Assembly: GCA_039619475.1 (NCBI GenBank)
Contig: CM077115.1
Location: forward strand, 224,499,064-224,563,063
Origin: Icerya purchasi
Lineage: Eukaryota; Arthropoda; Insecta; Hemiptera; Monophlebidae
Direction: 5' to 3'
Length of the DNA stretch: 64,000 nt
Below, one piece after another: positions 46,114 through 58,463 of this stretch (position 1 is the first letter of the stretch; each line of letters begins with the position of its first letter). The notes under the pieces were generated by a model, which did not search any database, had not been told where the DNA came from, and was given only the letters and a program-made list of their open reading frames with translations. The translations under genes and the position numbers were made by a program.

Positions 46114-48900
46114 CACCTGAACGATCAAAATATTTCGTTCATGATAGGTAAATCTGAAAAATTACATTTAGCGCCACCTGCACAAACACTCAGTCGACTA
46201 TATTGTCTATAAAATAGGAAAAACGCTTACACAACGATGTCTCGAAAATCAGATAGCGTTCACAATAGCGAGGGGAAAAGTATAATGAAGAATGTGTAAG
46301 AGTGTAGTGGTGAAAGTATAAAGAAGAAAATCTAATGAAGAAGGTGTGAAAAAGTGTGAAGAAAATAGGGTAATGAAGAAAGTGCAATAATTCAAACCGG
46401 CTATCTTTCGGAGTAGGAACATTTTCCCCTACAATACGAAAAATATTTCCCCTCTAGCTATAAAAAAAATAAAATAATAAATAAAAAAACCTCATACCGA
46501 TTTTCTTTCGGAGCGATGAAGTTAATCGGCAAATTCTTCGGTCACAAACAATCTGATATCAATTCCAAGACGTACACTCGGAACTGAAAACTAAATAGCA
46601 GATAATGAAAATTTTACCGACGCGCAATTAATTCTGATTCAAAAAAAAAATATTCCTTTGAAGAACTTTTTTTTCTCAAGAGTAGACTCGTTCGACGTGG
46701 TTTTAATCGAACAACTTCAAATGCAGCGAGATTATTATGCTTCTCGGCATCTTAAACGGAACTTGCACAGCGATGCCGACCAATACACCCCGTGTGATGT
46801 GCGACTTTCATCATCATTCTAAGCACTAGTCATCGAATCTACTATCCCGATGCCTACCCCACCGTACGTCACTAGCCGAGGCACTTTTGTTAAGAAAATC
46901 CAGCGCTTTTCCTGATTAAACGACCGCGATTCCCCCACTTACTGGACATTTTTTTAGGTTACTTTTCAAACGTTTAAGACACATGCATAAATCTGGCCTC
47001 GATTATGTATAACGAACGACGTTGCAATTAACATCAGCAGATGAAAGCACTACGGTGAGAATCCGGAAGAATTGCACGTCCGAACGCTTACTGTTACCGG
47101 ACACGAAGAGAAGTTTTAGCAAGTCACATCGTTACCGACCAAAATGATCGAAGTCAAAGGGAATCGAGATAACTCGGTCGAAGAAGCTAGGCGCACTATT
47201 CCGTTTCGCCGCTAAAGTTCGGCTATCAACAGTATTCCGGTCTCTTCATCGACGAAAAAATGGTGATACCTCCGTGAAGGAAACGGGTAAAAGGTTGGAC
47301 GAAGATGAAAGGCCGCATCTTGTAATCGACCGGTGTTTTAGGCGAGCGCGTTTTACGTCTTTTAAATCTGGCCTCACCAGCGCGAGTAGAAACCGAAACA
47401 AAACATTATTAGCGGGGGCAATTTCGCAAAACGGTATGAAATTTTAAAAAAGTAAGTAGCCCATTTCCTACATGCGCGGAAAACGGTATCGCGAGAGAGG
47501 CCGCGGAGGGAAATGGATAAAAAATAAATTAATTAAAAGTAAAAGGAGAAGAGATTGGTCGTCTGGTAATGAAGGTCGCTCGGACGGCCAGATAGGATGC
47601 TGGAAATGTTCTCAGAGGCCCGGTAAAAGGTAGTTAAAAAAGTTTCTGGAACATAGCATTATTCGGCGTTCAGGCGCGGGGGAACGTGGAGGCGGCCTAG
47701 GCAAACGCTGCTTTAACTTTGACATTCTCCAGAGGCCAATAATCCCTACGCAGCAAGCCTCGTTACGCTCCGACTAGGCTTGTTCGCGCTGCAGCAGCCT
47801 TTCCAGCGGCTTCCAGCGGCCAGAACATAGCCGCGCCGACAGACTGCCATTCTGAAAAAGAGAAATGAGCAGCAAATAAATCGCCGCCCGCCTAATTTCG
47901 ACACTTCCCAGGACAGCAATCGGCTTCCTTTAAACTGCCAACTCTATCCGCCTTCTCTACATATCATTATGGCTAATCCGCCCTAATGCCGCTACATCTG
48001 TACACCGAGATGCGCGCACTTCGGTCGCCCTCTCTGCCAACAATTACAGCGCTCTATCTGTGCATACGCGACAAACTTCATTTCAACTCTTCCCTTTATG
48101 ACTCTTTTGTTAAAAACCTCATTTGCATCCCCCCCCCCCCGCAACCCGTTTTTCGCTTAATTTACTCGCATTCTTTCCTCCTGATTTACCGTTTCCATTG
48201 ATGAAATGCACGCTTCTACTACTGCCGTTCCGGGGGTATACGAGTCGAATTAAGTTTCCCGTTTTCGGTTTTCAGATGAAAAAAAATTATAAGATTTTCC
48301 GCGAAATGAATGACGTTATCTTATAGTAACGGCGTTCACGACGCACCGAGGGAATTAAAAAAAAAAAATTAGAAGAAATCAAAATCAAAATAAATTTCCT
48401 TTTTTATCGAAAAATTGAAATTTAAAGTACGTTTTATTTTGAGCACTTTCAATCCATTGTTTTTTTTTCTTTTTCCTCTTTTTCGAATTCGTATTATTAT
48501 TTTGGTCACTAAATCCGTTTTTTAATCGTCTAATTTTACCGTCATCGAGAAATCCGACACTTAAATTTCTAGACGGCCTCTACCCTAATATTTTTCACTA
48601 TTATTTCTGACCGATCCCGCTCCCCATTCGTACTATTACAAAAAAAAAAAAGTAAACTTGACAGCGTATTTTTTAAGTTATTTCAAACTTTAAAAAACGC
48701 TTTTTTCTTTCTGTCTGATACGTGTAAACAAGACGTGAAATTATTTTTTAATTCCCTTTTTAGAGCGTTAAATGCGTTGACCACCCTATATATCGAACGC
48801 GCGTTGTTATTTCTTGACGTTAGCCTAAGGAATTAGACAGCAAGAGAAAATATAAATTTAAATTCTTACGTATTTAAGGACAGAGGAGAAAAATAATTCA
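46113..48900. other. No gene supported; includes a GC-richer, CpG-containing block at 47560-47870
   Basis: Most is ordinary non-coding DNA. The block 47560-47870 is clearly less AT-rich than its surroundings and nearly free of homopolymers (for example GGCGTTCAGGCGCGGGGGAA, TTCCAGCGGCTTCCAGCGGC) but has no long frame. It could be a conserved regulatory element of the neighbouring KLF gene. That is inference from composition only. Confidence 0.45.
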
Positions 48901-48907
48901 AAGCAGA

Positions 48908-49402
48908 CTGAAATTAAACAATATCAAAAGCACCAATAAGGGCTATACCAAGTTTTAGTAGAGAAAAATAAAAGAACGATTGTTCAACAGAGAAGGCCAC
49001 ACATTCAAACAAAATGTGATGATCAGCATCACGGGGAAAAAGTATGTGAAACGAGGTGAAAAGAACACAAACTGGAGTAGTCGATGCAGATATGGAAACT
49101 GAAAAAAACGATGCAGGAACGTGTGGCATTCTATAGTTAAAGTGAAGGCGTCAAATAGTAGAAATTATAGAGGGTTTAAAAGAGGGCAAGTATCTAGAAA
49201 ACCATGAGCGAGGAAGAAGAGATGGTTGAATAGAGAGATAACAGGAGGCAGGATTAAAGAATGAAGAAGAATAAGACTTCACTATTGCAAACGATTGTGG
49301 GGCATTTTTAACGAATAAAAAACATCGTTGCATGCTTACGATGACGATAATCGATGTCGCAATATGTTCGATGATCGGTGGTTTCAAAATGTTTCTCTTC
49401 AC
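48908..49402 (-). pseudogene. RNase H/C-terminal LINE remnant, inverted relative of 21037-21957
   Basis: The minus-strand frame 49129-48914 ends with DADHHILFECVAFSVEQ and a FSLLKLGIAL tail. The 21-kb copy has CDSNHILFECSALSNER and 'LLVLGLPTPF' at the same positions. Upstream, in another frame (49402-49151), SWFSRYLPSFKPS parallels 'SRLWSDMYPSLFSN'. The RNase H catalytic portion is missing or unreadable. It is a 5'-truncated, frameshifted copy lying on the strand opposite to the 21-kb and 23-kb copies. Confidence 0.6.
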
Positions 49403-49441
49403 CGCGCTATCTAGTAAATTATGCGATGGTGAATGAACCGA

Positions 49442-49445
<4 letters not shown>

Positions 49446-49475
<30 letters not shown>
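49446..49475. repeat. (TA)n microsatellite
   Basis: About 15 TA units. Confidence 0.95.
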
Positions 49476-50107
49476 CTAATGACTGTGCCATTCTGAAGCT
49501 ACTAAAAAAATTGGTTAATTTAAAAATCCTGTTACGAAATCTGTCGTTAAACCTTGTTACTTACGTATGTTTATAAGGTATTCACTTTTTTTTTTCTTCT
49601 GTGGCAAGTATAACGTAACCACTGAAATCTACTCAAGTACTACGGAACAACCAACACCTAGAATCCAAGAAGTTTCCCTCGGTGAGGTTTCAAGAGAACC
49701 AAATTTATATAAACAATCAGACAACAACTATTGATATTACAATGGTATCGTCGCATTTGGGTAGTACGAAGGCGTTTCAGCCCGCGTGCGCCTTTTTCAG
49801 CAGGCCCGAAATCCTGAGATATTTCTCGTGGCTGAAAAATATTAGAAACAACAATACCTGATGATGGAAACCAATTAATTGCCTTCGCTATTGCTGCTGC
49901 TCTCACCGTTACTGAGAAACAACTCTCGAACCTTAATCAAAAGTCGTGAATGAAAATTCATCGACTCTTCTCTAAAAATAAATTCGGAAAAAGAAGGAAC
50001 ATCGTCGATGTTGCTTTCATCGAAACAGCCATTCGAATTCTTCCGCGAAACTACTGATCTGCACAATTAAAAACCCGCGGAATTATAAAGAATTACGATG
50101 TGCATTA

Positions 50108-50121
50108 TCGTTGATAAGCTT
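50108..50121. repeat. 14-bp target-site duplication, left
   Basis: TCGTTGATAAGCTT, repeated exactly at 50828-50841 on the other side of the Jockey insertion. Confidence 0.85.
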
Positions 50122-50827
50122 GCTATTTCTTTTTTTTTTTTTTTTTTTTTTTTTTATACGTCATACCAGCACAACTTACTGCAAACAACGGCGATATTGT
50201 AGGAAGAGGAACTAATAATAATAAAATCTAATGACTCCAGCGAGACATTAGGTTGTGAGAAGGGAAAGGGAGTAACACAATAAGATAAGAATGTTCAGAG
50301 GATCAATTATAGGAATGAACGCGTGCCGTGATTAAGAATAAGTACATGTTATTATGCAAGTAACTTAAAGTGAGGAATTAAGTGATCGGGATAGCATCCC
50401 GACACCATTTCCTTCTAAGTCGCCTTGGAGGATTATCTGGAAGACTGTCGGTATGCATCCTACGGATGACAGGATTGCTGCTACACTCGAATTTGTCAAA
50501 CAATCTTTTGTACTGTGCAATGTGTGCATCACTGACATATGGGACCCTGAGGTCATTATGTAACGTCAAATTGGACACGTAAGGTGGAGCAGACGTGATA
50601 GTGCGGAGTATCCTGGACTGCTGCTGTTGAATTCTTCGAAGGTTGCTTTTACAAGTACTTCCATACAATTCAATTCCATAGCGCCAAATGGGAGCGATTG
50701 CAGAAAGGTAAATGATTCGTTTGGTAGTTAAGTTGAGAGCAGACTTCCGTCCCAAAAGCGGATGTAGCGACTTCGCGCGAGCAGCAATGGCTCTTCTGAT
50801 TTGTGCCACGTGTATTCGCCAAGTAAG
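50122..50827 (-). mobile_element. Jockey-type LINE, 5'-truncated 706-bp insertion
   Basis: The minus strand is open from the 5' junction (LTWRIHVAQIRRAIAAR) to a stop at 50378-50380, about 150 codons with no break. Motifs in order: HPLLGRKSALNLTTKRIIYL, SAIAPIWRYGIELYGSTCKSN, RRIQQQQSRILRTITSAP and 'YVSNLTLHNDLRVPYV', the standard post-RT region of Jockey-clade ORF2. A ~230-base 3' UTR and a ~27-base poly(A) tail follow (T run 50131-50156 on the plus strand). Exact 14-bp target duplications flank it. The open frame and clean duplication say the insertion is recent. It encodes neither endonuclease nor RT core, so it cannot move itself. Confidence 0.9.
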
Positions 50828-50841
50828 TCGTTGATAAGCTT
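50828..50841. repeat. 14-bp target-site duplication, right
   Basis: Exact copy of 50108-50121, adjoining the truncated 5' end of the Jockey copy. Confidence 0.85.
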
Positions 50842-51857
50842 ATGATGAAATGCGCGATGTTTTATGGGCAAAAAAAAATCATGACTCTGCGAATGACTTC
50901 GAAGATTTGCGAAAAGCGAGGAAAAGTCAGAAAAATCCGATTAAACTGAAATCAGCTTTTGCAAGATCGTAATTAAAATATGAAAAGCTTTCTACTCCTA
51001 CGGTAAAAAGATGTTTCACGAGAATCCACGAACATTGAACCATCGACCCCATATAGTTGGCTTTCCAGCACGAGATGTATTCTCAGTTGTGCACGAAACG
51101 CCTCCAATTCACATGCAACCAGAGCTTTACCGACGTTTTAAAGCAACATCAGTGCGTTCTCACACAAAATAGGTCAAATGGGCTACCAACGAACCGTCAG
51201 TAATTACTAAGAAATGTACGGTAAACGTTGAAATAATCTCGATTGAATAATGTCGACTGAATAATATCGATTGAATAATGCCGATAAACGGGTCTCTATC
51301 GTTTAGACTCCAACGATTCGGCCTTAACATTTCGACCTTTTTCGAAGTAGATATATATGTAGTTTATAGCGTTTATTAATTTTTCCAATTAATACGATAG
51401 ACAAAAGACGTTTTAAAATCATTTTCTTTACAACTAGTCGACCAGGGCCAGTCGATTACGCCCAAACGAACGGTTTCCGTTAAAAAAATAAACATGAAAT
51501 TCTTAAGTCTAACGAACAAATTTTTTCAATAAAATTCTCAGAATCCACAGATCGATTTTGCTTTATGCAAATTTCGTAGTTTTTCATAATTGTTAAAGTT
51601 TATTTATTGTTACAATATTATTATTCGACGTTCCGGAAGACCGAAATATTTTCAAGCAACAAACATTACAACGGAAAAAAAACGAATCCGTCTGTTAATA
51701 AATTGTTTATTAACGAAAGACGATTAAATGTCAAATAGAATTTCGTAGCCTTAAAAAATGATGGTTTCCGAAAGAGTTTTAAAGGAATATAAGAAAAACA
51801 AAAAAAAAACACGAATTACCGAAAAAGACAAATTTCAATAAAAGCCAATGAAAAAAT
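50842..51857. other. No gene supported
   Basis: Mixed AT-rich sequence. Around 51235-51290 the phrase GAATAATGTCGA / GAATAATATCGA / GAATAATGCCGA repeats three times at about 20-base spacing. Nothing else stands out. Confidence 0.5.
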
Positions 51858-51986
51858 GAACGAACGAACGAACGAACGAACGAACGAACGAACGAACGAA
51901 CGAACGAACGAACGAACGAACGAACGAACGAACGAACGAACGAACGAACGAACGAACGAATGGACGGACGGACGGACGGACGGACG
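51858..51986. repeat. (GAAC)n tetranucleotide array passing into (GGAC)n
   Basis: About 25 uninterrupted GAAC units (51858-51960), then about six GGAC units (51961-51986). Since neither unit makes a stop codon in any frame, frames on both strands appear open (Asn-Glu-Arg-Thr or Ser-Phe-Val-Arg repeats). They should not be taken as proteins. Confidence 0.97.
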
Positions 51987-52509
51987 AATGGGGCCATATT
52001 TTAATAATAATACGGTGAAAATGGAACAAAATTACTGGCAAGTTATCTTCCGATACAGAAGCAAAACCTGTTAAATACTAACATTTCTTTAATGATATAA
52101 TTAAACGACGATAAATTAAAATGAATAAACCGAATTAAATAAAAATTCGTTAATAAATATTAATTTAATATTTATTAACATTTATTTTCCATTTTTTAAG
52201 GAATGTGTTTTTTTTTTTTTAAGAAGCAACAAATCTAGTTCATAAATAGGATATTACCGCCCGTATCGACTAATCTTTTTTTCGGGAATTTTTTATCGAG
52301 ATAACAACTCGCTAGATAAATGTATATATGTATATATATATATACGTAATCAGCATTTCTAGTTTTTATAAAAGGAAATAATTTTCTAATCGATATATGA
52401 ACGGGGAAAAAAAAAAGAACAACATTGAAAACCGCTGATTTACATGTATTTTCTAAGCCAATGAATTACTAATTTCCTAGTCTCTGTGCTATTCGATGAC
52501 TATTTTAAG
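51987..52509. other. AT-rich DNA, no gene seen
   Basis: Short TATATG runs near 52321-52345 and a T run at 52209-52221; no motif. Confidence 0.55.
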
Positions 52510-52510
52510 T

Positions 52511-53440
52511 TTTTTTTTTTTTTTTTATTATTCAATTAATGAGCCACAACACAGAGGACTTTACGGATCAATTAGGAAGGGAATGAGGTTAAATGAGATG
52601 GAAAAGTTCGACTTGTTTAAGGAAATTTATTATTTTATCTATGGAGCTAGAGGAATCATTGAGAGCTAGAACATTGCTTGAAGGAACATGGAGAGAGAAT
52701 CGAAAAGGAACTGTCTTTAAGTACGTGAAAATATGATCAGCCGTTAAGCCCTCTTTGCCACAATGAGGACAGTCGGGAGAGAAAAGATTTGATAAGAGTT
52801 GGGAGTGAGTAAGTCGGTTGTGTCCAATACGTAGCCGAGTAATCACTATCTTTTCTTGACGTGACTTTCGGTTTGAGGAGTTCCACGGTATCGGCTTTTC
52901 TTTGATATCTCGAAGCTTATTGCTTTCTATGTTATGCCAATGCTGCTTCCACATAGAAAGTATTAGTTCTTTATAATGTTGTTTGAGGTCTTCAGCAGTA
53001 GGACGAATAAGCATAGAAATTTTACTGTTGAGTTTGGCAGATTTGGCAGCCAAATCCACCACATCATGTCCAGGAATTCGTACATGGCCTGGGATCCAGA
53101 TAAATTTTGTTGAAATAGACTGTAGAGATGCATAGTGTTTAGAATCACTTTAATGCGCTGAGCAGTTGGGTTTGATGGGAATGGATCTTGTAGTAGTTGG
53201 AGTGACGTAAGAGAATCAGACAGGATTATCAGGTTTTGTTGAAAGTGGCGTAAGAAATATTGGAGACATAATAAGATAGCTGTTAGTTCTGCAGATAGGA
53301 TAGATAGACGGTTGCTTAAGCGATGTGAGAATATTTTTTTATTCACAGAGTACGCACAAGCCACTCTTTTTTGGGTTTTAGAGCATTGGATGTGGTTAGG
53401 GTATTCTTGGAGGATTAGTTGTAATTTTCCCAAGATTATA
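52511..53440 (-). pseudogene. RNase H-bearing LINE, C-terminal remnant with poly(A) tail
   Basis: The first minus-strand frame (53433-52963) carries an RNase H core: ILSAELTAILLCLQYFLRHF with the catalytic Glu, and LIILSDSLTSLQLLQDPFPS with the third-position Asp. The opening 'xTDGS' Asp is not recognisable. After a frameshift near 53060 the second frame (53062-52589) starts VDLAAKSAKLN (the Asp region), then VITRLRIGHNRLTHSQLLSN and CPHCGKEGLTADHIFTYLKT, where the last knuckle Cys is replaced by Leu. A T run at 52510-52527 is the 3' tail. LINE of the Jockey/I group with RNase H; diverged from both the 2-1861 and 21037 families. Confidence 0.75.
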
Positions 53441-54106
53441 TTTTTATCAGCTGGTCTTAATATGATATTAATTCAGGAAAAGAAAATTAAAAGCTCACGG
53501 AATACTCTTTAATAATTTCAATTTTTTTTTTTTTTTTTTATCCCCTCCCCCTTGGGCTCGGCTATAACAATTTCTAAAATGCATTTAAGTGTTTTTTTGT
53601 TCTATTTTTTTTCTTTTTTTTTACGGCAGCAATTATTTAATAAACTTTTCTAGCTAGTTCAAAATGAACAGAAAAATGCGGTTCAACTTTGTCGCCGGCG
53701 GCGCGAGTATCAATATATCAATATCGTTGCGTGCAATTTAATCGGAAGCCGATGATGACATCATTGTTAAAGCGGTACTGAGGAGGAGACATTTTGCAAT
53801 CCTAAACGCATACATCCAGAAACTGTGATGCCCCTATGATGATTTTTTGGACAGTCACTGCTGCGAGTTGGCTAGGAAAGTTTCGATTAAACAATTATAT
53901 TTTTTCTTATTTTTTACAATTTCAATTATTATAAAAAATCGAATTCGTCTATGTTCAATATTTCGGCTTTAATCTTTTTGCTACACTCTATACCACTACG
54001 GCTGAAAAAAAAAAAAATTACTCCGTTTTTCAGTTTAATTAAATTAACTAATAATAATATAAACTGGCCGAGAGAAATAAACTGGCCCCCCTCTACTCTC
54101 ATTAGT
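53441..54106. other. No gene supported
   Basis: T runs at 53522-53540 and 53604-53622; no frame with motifs. Confidence 0.5.
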
Positions 54107-54178
54107 GCCGTTGGGCTTAGTACATTGTGAACCTTAACTTCACAATCCCGACGCCCTGTCAAGGGTATGGAACTCACT
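54107..54178 (+). repeat. SINE family A, 3' fragment
   Basis: GGGCTTAGTACATTGTGAAC, then AACTTCACAATCCCGACGCC, CTGTCAAGGG and TATGGAACT. It matches the 3' halves of the 10-kb and 33-kb copies and, most closely, 28690-28783. CCCTGTCAAGGG contains a short inverted repeat. The tail is T-rich. Confidence 0.6.
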
Positions 54179-56063
54179 TTACTTACTTTAAGAATAGAGC
54201 AGCAGCTAAAAATATATGTTCGACATTAAAAAAAGGTGTTACTGAAAAGCCCTAAAATGAGTGTGAAATGGGTTTTCTTTTTAATTCGATCGGTGGCCTC
54301 CTAGCACCGTTTCGATGCTTCTTAGTCCCCGATGGAGGGCACTTTTTTTTATATTAATCTCTTTAATAGCACGAAATTCGCATTACACGCGTCAAATCTC
54401 ACTGATATTTGGGAAACGGGCAGTGCGTTCCTTCCGAGCGGTATCGATGTAAATTCCGTGCAAAACGAAAGACGCGGCCTAATTAGGAATTTTCGGAGAT
54501 TGGCTGCACAGATATACACGCTTCTAGGTAATAAAACGGACGGCGATAATAAAATTATACGAAAACGCGCCAGTTAGTTTTATTTAAATTAAATTATACA
54601 CACCTATTCCCTAAATGGTGATCTGTCCCGGTTGTAATCGAATTTCTTTCGTTCTAAGTGGAAGTGTACACTGCGCCATCGTCATCGCTAAATACGAAAA
54701 CTTCAAAAAGCGCAGAACTTTTTATTGCGTATTTATGGAAAAAAGGAAGTTTTAGAGCTCCGCGCAACAGACAACTTTATAACGAGCTACTTGCACGTCT
54801 AGACGACCGAGGCTTGTTCACAATTGCGTATCTTCGCTGTCACCATCAGTTGCACACAATACCTTCTCCACCGGCGGCGCCAACTGAAGATTGCGCTATC
54901 CCATTATCGCGGCAAATCCACCCCCCCCTCCTTCCTTCCTTCCTTCCTTCCTTCCTTCACGCGTCGCTTTTAACCCGTTTTAATCGACTTTTTTTCGTTC
55001 CTTCAGTGCACACTTGTTGGCTCTGAACCGAACTGACCTACTAATACTGCTTCCGATTGCTTCTCGAATTGTTCGCGTAGACGAGCTTCCGATGATCGAC
55101 TAGTGCAAAAAAATTGTACTAAATATCGACATTTAAACCGCAAAATTCTGAAGATGCAGAGAGAGAGAGAGAGAGAGAAGCCGAAGCTTGGCGTTTCGGA
55201 AAAAATATTATCCAGAACCCTGGGGGTGACTGCAGTTATTTCTTCGGCGTAATTAAAAGCGATCGTCGTCTCCGAAATCGAGAAATTCCGTTCCTCAACT
55301 ATTTAAATTAACGCGGACGCGAAATTGAAGCTTCTACTCTGTACATAGAAGCTGTTCAATTTTTACGCCGATCTAGTAACGAACCTTAAAAATAAATATA
55401 TAGTAACAGAGAACTGCCGTTAAATCGATACGCCGGAAACGATTTCGATGTTTTTCTGATTGGCCGCTCGCAATCATTTCCTTCAGATAACGTACCGAAA
55501 CGCGTCGCCAGCTGTTCAAAGTGTTTTACGCTCAGAAGTGGCGCGGCAAAATTTTGGCCGCGGTTCCCCCGGCGTACCGGAATAGCTCGTATTGACCATT
55601 ACCAGCGGATGCGAATGTGTTCCCAACTCTGCAGCAAGTTTAGGGCTCGGCTTCTATACGTTTCCTTCGCTAATATCGAGGGAACCGAATGATACTAGCT
55701 CTCATCGCGCTACCGAATTAATGAGAAACCGAAGAAAATCGCTGGCTGCAGATTGTCGAGGTTCGCACTAGCTGAGAGGCACGTCTGACAGCAGAGGGGC
55801 CAGTTCTTATTTGCAGTCACAGTTTGTCGCCGAGACGAATAATTCGCCATTTTTCGATCAGTGTCGAATGAACGTTACGTAATTAAAACAAAAAAGGAAA
55901 ATTATAAGAACATTTTACGCGGTAAAAAATCATTCCTAAAAGTCAAATTGGAATGCAATGACTTTTTTTTAGTTCGTAATTACGTAGGTTACACTGATCG
56001 AAAAATGGTGAAAACCGTTCGACTCGAAAACAAAAACGCCTATTTCCGATATGCACAGGTAAA
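54179..56063. other. No gene supported; microsatellites
   Basis: (CTTC)n at 54929-54957 and (GA)n at 55156-55178. Frames at 54332-54577 and 54658-55026 (81 and 122 codons) match nothing I recognise; the second runs through the CTTC repeat. The stretch 55440-55860 is moderately GC-rich without coding signals. Confidence 0.5.
54929..54957. repeat. (CTTC)n microsatellite
   Basis: About seven CTTC units after a C8 run. Confidence 0.95.
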
Positions 56064-56130
56064 ATAACCAATATTCAATTTCGGATTATACGAGTACTAC
56101 AGGAACGAGACTGTATTCCGTCACTGCGGA
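56064..56130 (-). repeat. SINE family A, internal fragment
   Basis: On the minus strand, ATACAGTCTCGTTCC, then GTAATACTCG-like sequence, TATAATCCGAAATTGAATAT and TGG align with GATACTAGTCTCATTCC ... CTAATATCTGAAATTGAATA of the 33-kb copy, just downstream of its box B. Confidence 0.45.
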
Positions 56131-57100
56131 TTTACATATATGGAACGGTAATCATAGTACGGCAATTCTGAATCGATCGAAGCTTGGCGATTTCAAGCCG
56201 CGTTGCACCGTTACGTAGCATTCGATCATCAGGTGAAAGAGCGGCGGCAGTAGTTGATGGTGCACAGCGGAAAACCCGGACCATTACGTAGGCGAGCGTC
56301 ACACCGAACAACGTCCGACGTGATGAAAATATTACGCCCCAGTGTCCAATGTGTGAACGACTTCTTAAACGATGTAGAGGGAACTGGTATGGGCTGTGGC
56401 TGGGACACGGAGCTGCTCGTCTCTCTGCTAGACTAGCGTCGTAACGTCTACGAATTCCATTCTAGCGTTATTAAGCGAGTTCACCGCACAGTCAGCAACA
56501 AACTCGTCGTCTCGGTCGTAAGACATTTTTCTCGATTCCTCTAAGCGAAACTGGAAGACAGAAAAAAAAAAGGGGGGGGGGGCAAAAAGCAAAAACCCCG
56601 AAAAAGCGACCAGCGGGGAGAAGTGAAATATGTAGCGTGCCGGATTCGGTTGCTCTTATATTCGGATTAAAGTTGTGCGCTGATTTAGAGTTAGCTGCCT
56701 GTTAAGAGATGAAAGATAGTGTGGGCCGCGCGCCGGCTAATTTAATTTTCGACTACGGGCCAGCGAAGCGCGCGACTGAAATATAAACGTTAGAGACCAA
56801 TTCGATTCGCCGATTAAAATTTAAAAGACGCGGAAAGTTCCAGCCCAGCCTGGGAAAGGGTTAAGGGGGTTGAATAAACGAGCGAGTTAAAGAAGAATTC
56901 AAGACGGCCTTTCGAGAGATTTTCAACGAGGCAACTACTTCTTATCACGAACCGGAAAAAGCGCCGATATAAAAGAGAGCAGGTCGAGCGGAGCCCGTGC
57001 CGTTGTGTGTGGACAGGGCCATGCGGCCGTCGGGCTCCGACAAAAGATAACCGGCCGGATTCGGTCGACTTCAGGCCGGTGGTCGAATTAAAGCGACCGC
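56131..57100. other. No gene supported
   Basis: Moderately GC-rich with a G/A homopolymer pair near 56560-56582. No convincing coding frame. Confidence 0.5.
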
Positions 57101-57213
57101 CGAAATGCCGAAATGCCGAAATGCCGACATGTCGAAATACCGAAATGCCGAAATGTTGCAATGTCGAAATGTTGAGATGCCGAAATGTTGAAATGGCGAA
57201 ATGTTGAAATGCA
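57101..57213. repeat. 9-bp tandem repeat (minisatellite), about 12 units
   Basis: Unit CGAAATGCC, with variants CGAAATGTT and CGACATGTC. Because 9 is a multiple of 3 it stays open and reads as a Cys/Arg/Met/Glu-rich repeat; no protein is implied. Confidence 0.95.
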
Positions 57214-58421
57214 AATAGGAGAAGAGGACAGAGCGATGGTCAGGCCAAAAGTTGAAAGCCAGTAATAAAGAGGAAGATAATATTATCGTCGTGCTTTGTA
57301 GCGATAGTATGTGTGTTCACAGGACGCGCCGCAGTTTACATTTTATTTCATTCGATTTTCCCCGTAACACTATTTTCTGTTTTTCCCGCGTTTTTTTCGC
57401 CGGCCTTCTTCTATCTGTTCCTCTTTGCTTTTTTTTTTTTTTTTCGTTTGGCTTCCATCGGAGAAGGAACAAGAAGGTAAACGGTACAAAGAGATAAGGG
57501 CCATTCGAAATGGTCCGTAACTGGAAATAAATTGGTCGATGGGCAAGACGCGAACCGTATGCAAAAGCCGAACGCGGCAGACATTAATGCGAACGAACGA
57601 CGAATATTCAGCAGACCGGTCGTCCGAATTACTTCGCTTTCTTAACGGCACACTGCTACACGGAGCTTTTTTTTTTATTGGCTATTCTATTCCACTTCCT
57701 GCTTCCTACGAATAACTCCAATATCTTTATTACTGCGAATAGACTGTAAATACCTCGCTAGCCGCTATTGGATGCTTAGTTATTGCACTCGGCTATTCGC
57801 CGACATTATGCTTTCGTTCGAGTTGTGCTCTACAGTTTTGCATCCCGCCAAAACTGTTAATTGCCGCTAAGAAAAAGGTCGCGATCGCACAGTCTAGTAA
57901 AATCTAGAATTGAGCGCAAATCTGATTTTACCTGACTGCAGCGAACTCTCTATTGTTCGGATAATTAATAAGCAGAAGGCCGAGATTAAAACAGGTCTCT
58001 CTATGTTCTCGTTGGCGTTTAATGGATTATAGACTATCATCATCCGCTTCTTTTTTTTTTTGGCATTAAACAGTTTAATTTCATTCGTACTCTTTTGTAA
58101 TCTTGGCACTTTGCGCATAGTTGTTAACATTTTAATCCGGCTTAGATTCGAGATGAACATATGTTGTGAAGTTCCATCACGGACCCATTGCGGTCCAATT
58201 ACAGTCCGACTAGAGTAATCTACTGCTAATTCAGAGTAACAACCTTACCTTCGGATGAAATTTCGTATTCAACATTTGAATTTAATCGACCGAAAACTGG
58301 TATTATTGCTTTTTAGGGAGGTAAGTTTTATCTTCTTGAAATAGACGGAACAGCATTTAAACCTATATTTAATTACATACTGTGAGATGATATATCGCTA
58401 ACCTACGCCATCGATGTAAAT

Positions 58422-58463
<42 letters not shown>

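Noticed and set aside
51779..52074. Three frames on both strands reading NERT or FVRS repeats, superficially a repeat protein
   Set aside because: They are translations of a GAAC/GGAC microsatellite.
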